A stretch of 46,428 nucleotides of DNA, taken from NCBI GenBank assembly GCA_030694935.1, contig JAUYUA010000070.1:1-46428 (forward strand). The letters run 5' to 3'. Positions 42,204 to 46,428 of this stretch are shown in pieces. The DNA comes from Lutibacter sp. GTDB taxonomy: Bacteria > Bacteroidota > Bacteroidia > Flavobacteriales > Flavobacteriaceae. The notes beneath the pieces are model-generated. The model ran no database searches, was not told where the DNA came from, and worked only from the letters and a program-made list of their open reading frames with translations. A program made the translations under genes and the position numbers. How positions within the stretch are numbered: the first letter of the stretch is position 1; each line of letters starts with the position of its first letter.

Positions 42204-42719
42204 ATGAATCACACTATGGATGAAGATTACTGCAATGAAAAAAAATTCAGTAAATTTTTTTTAGATAATTCAGCCTTGTTGCGCAATTACATGTACTACA
42301 AATGCGGTGATAAAGAATTTGCGAATGACATTGTGCAAGATGCTTTTTTAAAATTTTGGGACAATTGCAAAAAAGTAATTCCGGGAAAAGCAAAATCTTT
42401 TTTATTTACCATTGCGAACAATTTATTTTTAAATGAATACAATAAAAGCAATGTGGCATTAACTTTTAAAAGCATCCCACAAAAGAAACACACACATGAA
42501 ACTCCGGAGTTTTTATTAGAAGAAAAAGAGTTTGGCGAGAAATTACAAAAAGCACTTTCAAATTTATCTGAAGCGCAACGCACCACTTTTTTAATGAATA
42601 GAATAGAGGGTAAAAAATACAAAGAAATTGCTAAAATATTAGAAATTTCAGTTAAAGCAGTTGAAAAGAGAATACACAATGCTTTGATAAGTTTAAGACA
42701 AGAAATTGAAAATATTTGA
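42204..42719 (+). CDS. ECF sigma factor, FecI type
   Basis: A 171-residue extracytoplasmic-function sigma factor. Region 2 covers about residues 15-85 with D-I-V-Q-D-A-F-L-K-F-W-D-N. Region 4 covers about 110-168 with A-L-S-N-L-S-E-A-Q-R-T-T-F and Y-K-E-I-A-K-I-L-E-I-S-V-K-A-V-E-K-R-I. It directs RNA polymerase to genes controlled by the FecR-like protein encoded 60 bp downstream. The next gene after that is a TonB-dependent receptor with an STN domain, so the trio is a cell-surface signalling system of the FecI-FecR-FecA kind. Either ATG 42204 or 42216 may be the start. Confidence 0.92.
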   Translation: MNHTMDEDYCNEKKFSKFFLDNSALLRNYMYYKCGDKEFANDIVQDAFLKFWDNCKKVIPGKAKSFLFTIANNLFLNEYNKSNVALTFKSIPQKKHTHETPEFLLEEKEFGEKLQKALSNLSEAQRTTFLMNRIEGKKYKEIAKILEISVKAVEKRIHNALISLRQEIENI

Positions 42720-42779
42720 TAAACAAAGTAGGGGAAACCTTTATTTAATTGTTATATAATTGTTATGTGAAATTTACGT

Positions 42780-43685
42780 ATGGAAAAAAACTACTTTTTA
42801 GCAAAATGGCTTAATGGTGAAATAACTGAAGCAACACTTAAGGAACATGTAAGTGAGGAGGAAATACGCGCTTATAAAAAAATAATTTCAGCCACAGACC
42901 AACTAGAAGCGCCAAGCTATAATGCCCAAGAAGCTTTAGAAAAAATAAAGAAATTACATTCCGAAAAATCCGTTAAGAAATTAAATTTCATTAATTATTT
43001 TTACAGAATTGCAGCCGTATTTGCGGTGCTAATTGCTTCGTATTATTTTATTTCAACAAAAAACACAAGCTACAAAACTAATTTAGCAGAAAAAATTATT
43101 TTTGAACTGCCCGATCAATCTGAAGTGCATTTAAATGCTGATTCAAAAATTACTTTTAAAGCCAAAAACTGGGAAAATAGCAGAACCTTATATTTAAAAG
43201 GCGAAGCCTATTTTAGCGTTAAAAAAGGAACTGAATTTACGGTAATTTCAAATATGGGTTCTGTACAGGTTTTAGGCACAAAATTTAATGTTATTGAAAG
43301 AGACCGATTTTTTGAAGTGAACTGCTATGAAGGTTTGGTAAGTGTAACTTCTAAAACTGAAACGGTTAAAGTTCCTGCAGGAACTTCCTATAAAATACTC
43401 GATGAAGTTTCTAAATTTTCAAACAACACGAATGAAACAATGCCCGCTTGGCTTCAAAACAACAGTTCGTTTAAAAGTATGCCATATAAATATGTTGTGA
43501 AAGAATTGGAAAGGCAATACAATATTTCCATTGAATATGATGTTAAGTACGAAAACAATTTATTTACGGGAAGTTTTATTCATTCAAATTTAGAATTGGC
43601 TTTAGAAGCAATCAGCATTCCGTTAAACCTGAAATACGAAATTATCAGTGATAAAAAAGTGCATTTAAAACTAGATGAAAATTAA
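42780..43685 (+). CDS. FecR-family anti-sigma factor
   Basis: A 301-residue inner-membrane regulator. The cytoplasmic N-terminus (1-75) would hold the sigma factor. One membrane span covers about 77-93 (A-A-V-F-A-V-L-I-A-S-Y-Y-F-I). The periplasmic FecR domain (about 105-200) has L-P-D-Q-S-E-V-H-L-N-A-D-S, L-K-G-E-A-Y-F-S-V and F-T-V-I-S-N-M-G-S-V-Q-V-L-G-T-K-F-N-V. The C-terminal part (about 230-301), with the A-L-E-A-I-S-I-P-L-N-L-K-Y-E-I segment, is the STN-contacting DUF4974-type domain found in Bacteroidota. Its last 11 bp overlap the start of the receptor gene. Confidence 0.92.
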   Translation: MEKNYFLAKWLNGEITEATLKEHVSEEEIRAYKKIISATDQLEAPSYNAQEALEKIKKLHSEKSVKKLNFINYFYRIAAVFAVLIASYYFISTKNTSYKTNLAEKIIFELPDQSEVHLNADSKITFKAKNWENSRTLYLKGEAYFSVKKGTEFTVISNMGSVQVLGTKFNVIERDRFFEVNCYEGLVSVTSKTETVKVPAGTSYKILDEVSKFSNNTNETMPAWLQNNSSFKSMPYKYVVKELERQYNISIEYDVKYENNLFTGSFIHSNLELALEAISIPLNLKYEIISDKKVHLKLDEN

Positions 43686-46233
43686 CAAACTAAAGCCTTT
43701 ATTAATTTTTACATGTCTTCTTTTTTCAATTTTTAGTTTTTCCCAAAATTTAACCAAGGAAAGTAAATTGCTTTCTGAAATTTTAGTTGAAATAGAAAAA
43801 GAATATGAAGTTACCTTTACCTATGCCGACAAAGTAATTGAAACCATAAAAATTACACCGCCTTCAAAAAAAATAACGCTTCCTGAAATTATTGAATATT
43901 TAAAGGTAAAAACCGGCTTGGCATTTACCTTTTCAACGGCAACAAATATTTTAATAAGCAAAAAAAAGAGTATTGATATTATTTGCGGCTATCTGGTTGA
44001 CATAAATTCAAAAGAATTCCTTAAAGGGGTTCATATTGTAGTTTTAAAATCCAACATACATACTACCTCAAATAGTGCAGGCTATTTTAGCATTCCAAAA
44101 ATTGATGAAAATCAAATAATTCAAATTAGTTATATGGGTTATCCAACCATGTATTTAAATGCTGCTGATTTTTTAACCAATAATTTATGTTTAACAATCT
44201 CATTAACTGAAAAATTGGAAGAATTGAACGAAGTTATTTTGCAAAATTATTTAACATCAGGAATTTCAATAAAAACCGATAACTCGTTTGTAATTTCCCC
44301 TCAAGAATTTGGTATTTTACCAGGATTGATTGAGCCTGATGTTTTACATCAAATACAAGCTTTACCAGGTATCAGCAGTGTGGATGAAACTGTTTCTGAT
44401 ATTAATATTAGAGGGGGGACAAACGACCAAAATCTACTGCTTTGGGACGGCATAAAAATGTATCATTCAGGACATTTTTTTGGATTAATTTCTGCGTTTA
44501 ATCCGTATTTAACAGAAAGTGTCACCGTAATTAAAAACGGCACTAATTCCCAATATAATGATGGTGTTTCGGGAACAATTGCCATAGAATCAATAGATGA
44601 AATTAAAGAGAAACCATTTGGCGGTGCCGGAATTAATTCACTTAGTGCAGATGCCTATGCGCAAATGTCAATTTCAAAAAAAGTATCGATTCAAGTATCC
44701 GGAAGACGCGCTATTACTGATTTGTGGCGCTCATTTACTTACGAACAATATTTCAAACGCGCATTTCAAAATTCTAAAGTTTCAACTTTTTTAGTTGCAG
44801 ATAACAAGTATGTTGAATCCAGTTCAAACTTTTATTTTTATGATTACAGCATTAAATTATTATACAATATCAATGATAACCACCAATTGCGATTCAGCCT
44901 TTTAAACGTTGAAAATGAACTAGCCTACAAAGAAGCGATCGATTTAGAGACAGAAACTGCCGAGGATTACAAAACAAGTAGTTTGGAGCAAAAGAATATA
45001 GGTTTTGGACTAAAATTAACCGACAACTGGAGCTCAAAATTTAAAACAGTTTTTAATGCTTATTATACAAAATACAACCTAAATTCCTCAAATCATTCGC
45101 TTTTTACTGAACAGCTTTTGCAACAGAACAATGAAGTTTTAGAAACAGGCTTGAAATTAAATGCACACTATTCAATTTCAGAGAAATTGCAATTGTTAGG
45201 CGGCTATCACTTTTATGAGTTAGGAATCACAAATACTGAAGTTGTAAACGTGCCAGATTACAGCCAAATTATTAAAAGAGTCCTAAGAAATCATTCACTT
45301 CATAGTGAAGTTAGTTACATTTCGGCCAGCAAAAAAACGTTTGTAAATGCTGGGTTAAGGTTGAATTATATTGGAATTTTTAATTTATTTATTATTGAAC
45401 CCAGAATACAGGCATTGCATAAGATAAATAAGCATCTTTCATTTAAAATTTCCGGTGAATTTAAAAGTCAGAATGCGACTCAAATTATTGATTTACAAGA
45501 GGATTTTTTAGGGGTTGAAAAAAGACGTTGGGTTTTAGCAGATAATAAGGCCATCCCTGTCATAAAAAGCAAACAAGCTTCTGCTGGATTTAATTTCCAC
45601 AAACAATATGTTTTTTTTGATATAGAGGGTTTTTACAAGTATGTAGATGGTATTACCACTGCAAATCAAGGGTTTCAAAATCAAAATCAGTACATAAAAA
45701 CTTCTGGTAGCTACACGGTAAAAGGAATTGAATTTTTAATTAACAGAAAAACCGATGCTTTTAGTACTTGGTTGGGGTATGCTTATAATCACAATACCTA
45801 TAATTTTTTAGCGTTAACCCCAAGTGAATTTCCTAATAATTTGGATATCAGACACAGCATTTCATTTGGAAACACCTACACTTATAAAAAGTTTAATTTT
45901 GCTGTTGGATTGTTATGGCGAAATGGGAAACCTTACACTAAACCTCAAGAAAGTAGCCCAATTACTATTGACAGGCTTAATTCTTATATAAATTACAACT
46001 CCCCAAACAGTGATAATTTACCCAATTATTATAGAGTCGATTTTTCATCGACCTATAAATTTAACCTTAACAAAAAAGTTGACGCAATGGCCGGTGTTTC
46101 AATTTTAAACATTTTTAACGCTAAAAATATTTTAAATACTTACCACAAAATAACTCCTGAGGGTGCCATAAACAACATTAATAATGTTGCTTTAGGCACA
46201 ACTCCCAATTTCACTTTTAGAGTTTCTTTTTAA
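43675..46233 (+). CDS. TonB-dependent outer-membrane receptor with STN and carboxypeptidase-regulatory-like domains
   Basis: An 852-residue outer-membrane transporter of the signalling type. Residues 1-24 are the signal peptide. About 27-97 is the STN (secretin/TonB short N-terminal) domain that contacts FecR. About 102-180 is a carboxypeptidase-D regulatory-like domain (I-C-G-Y-L-V-D-I ... S-A-G-Y-F-S-I-P). About 205-310 is the plug with D-I-N-I-R-G-G-T-N-D-Q-N-L-L-L-W-D-G. The rest is the barrel, ending T-F-R-V-S-F. It is translationally coupled to the anti-sigma factor. The substrate is unknown; no surface lipoprotein (SusD or DUF4249 type) lies within the remaining 195 bp. Confidence 0.92.
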   Translation: MKINKLKPLLIFTCLLFSIFSFSQNLTKESKLLSEILVEIEKEYEVTFTYADKVIETIKITPPSKKITLPEIIEYLKVKTGLAFTFSTATNILISKKKSIDIICGYLVDINSKEFLKGVHIVVLKSNIHTTSNSAGYFSIPKIDENQIIQISYMGYPTMYLNAADFLTNNLCLTISLTEKLEELNEVILQNYLTSGISIKTDNSFVISPQEFGILPGLIEPDVLHQIQALPGISSVDETVSDINIRGGTNDQNLLLWDGIKMYHSGHFFGLISAFNPYLTESVTVIKNGTNSQYNDGVSGTIAIESIDEIKEKPFGGAGINSLSADAYAQMSISKKVSIQVSGRRAITDLWRSFTYEQYFKRAFQNSKVSTFLVADNKYVESSSNFYFYDYSIKLLYNINDNHQLRFSLLNVENELAYKEAIDLETETAEDYKTSSLEQKNIGFGLKLTDNWSSKFKTVFNAYYTKYNLNSSNHSLFTEQLLQQNNEVLETGLKLNAHYSISEKLQLLGGYHFYELGITNTEVVNVPDYSQIIKRVLRNHSLHSEVSYISASKKTFVNAGLRLNYIGIFNLFIIEPRIQALHKINKHLSFKISGEFKSQNATQIIDLQEDFLGVEKRRWVLADNKAIPVIKSKQASAGFNFHKQYVFFDIEGFYKYVDGITTANQGFQNQNQYIKTSGSYTVKGIEFLINRKTDAFSTWLGYAYNHNTYNFLALTPSEFPNNLDIRHSISFGNTYTYKKFNFAVGLLWRNGKPYTKPQESSPITIDRLNSYINYNSPNSDNLPNYYRVDFSSTYKFNLNKKVDAMAGVSILNIFNAKNILNTYHKITPEGAINNINNVALGTTPNFTFRVSF

Positions 46234-46297
46234 AAATTAAAATTATTAATGGGGTATTTTTATTTCATTATTGTCCGGTTAAATTTTTCAAAACAAA

Positions 46298-46394
46298 CAG
46301 GTCGCCCCGATGGGGCTTTAAACCTGACTTTTTTCAATATTCTACAAACATTTCGCTCCTACGGAGCTATTTTTAGTCCCATCGGGACGACCTG
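46298..46394. repeat. Large REP-like inverted repeat with inner hairpin
   Basis: The arms CAGGTCGCCCCGATGGGG (46298-46315) and TCCCATCGGGACGACCTG (46377-46394) pair with two mismatches. The enclosed segment contains a hairpin GCTCC-TAC-GGAGC (46355-46367). It has no coding potential and resembles dispersed palindromic elements mobilised by REP-associated transposases. The far right end of the window is otherwise empty. Confidence 0.75.
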
Positions 46395-46428
46395 CTTGTA
46401 GAAAATAGATTTTCATTAAAAACAAGCC

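Overview
The window is AT-rich chromosomal DNA from a member of the Bacteroidota, almost certainly the family Flavobacteriaceae. The evidence is SprA (gliding motility and type IX secretion) in the order malic enzyme - ruvA - sprA - gcvH - vanZ - tonB, promoters with TAnnTTTG -7 boxes, a FecI/FecR/TonB-dependent-receptor trio, and many exported proteins with Bacteroidota-style signal peptides or lipoboxes. No species can be named from the sequence alone.

Layout. (1) 0.2-6.7 kb: moaD-moaE (molybdopterin synthase) on the minus strand, divergent from a respiratory molybdoenzyme pair: a fused four-cluster ferredoxin/NrfD membrane protein and a DMSO-reductase-family catalytic subunit. A palindromic CRP/FNR-type site lies between them. 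Two small genes follow. (2) 6.7-13.2 kb: an accessory region with a 1513-residue secreted protein carrying three LCCL domains at an exact 330-bp period, then debris (an AraC-type regulator with a stop codon and a truncated IS4-family transposase). (3) 13.3-15.8 kb: a two-gene MBOAT O-acyltransferase / SGNH-like pair. (4) 16-28.2 kb: core genes maeB, ruvA, sprA, gcvH, vanZ-like, tonB-like and a retropepsin-like protease. (5) 28.3-32.4 kb: sucA-odhB on the minus strand. (6) 32.7-40.9 kb: tRNA-Asn(GTT) followed by accessory DNA. A 33-bp perfect repeat of the tRNA 3' end brackets a 3.6-kb islet holding a small putative HTH gene and a single-chain type IIG restriction-modification enzyme, with no integrase. 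Beyond it lie an outer-membrane protein and a lipocalin-like lipoprotein with homologous structured leaders, then a three-gene HipBST-like toxin-antitoxin operon behind four operators spaced 60-61 bp apart. Two weaker tRNA-end-like sequences, each followed by a terminator, occur further on and suggest repeated integration downstream of this tRNA. (7) 40.9-46.2 kb: an acidic repeat lipoprotein and the ECF sigma / FecR / TonB-dependent receptor operon, ending in a REP-like palindrome.

How the parts work together. Region 1 couples molybdenum cofactor synthesis to a quinone-linked respiratory enzyme whose promoter looks oxygen- or CRP-family-regulated. Region 4 combines central carbon metabolism with type IX secretion. 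Regions 2 and 6 are the variable parts. The observations most worth follow-up are the integrase-less tRNA-Asn restriction-modification islet with its series of att/terminator-like copies, the evenly spaced operator array of the HipBST-like operon, and the pair of covarying leader sequences at 37.1-37.6 kb. Heptamer tandem repeats and a REP-like palindrome occur between genes, and both types also appear inside the odhB linker coding region.
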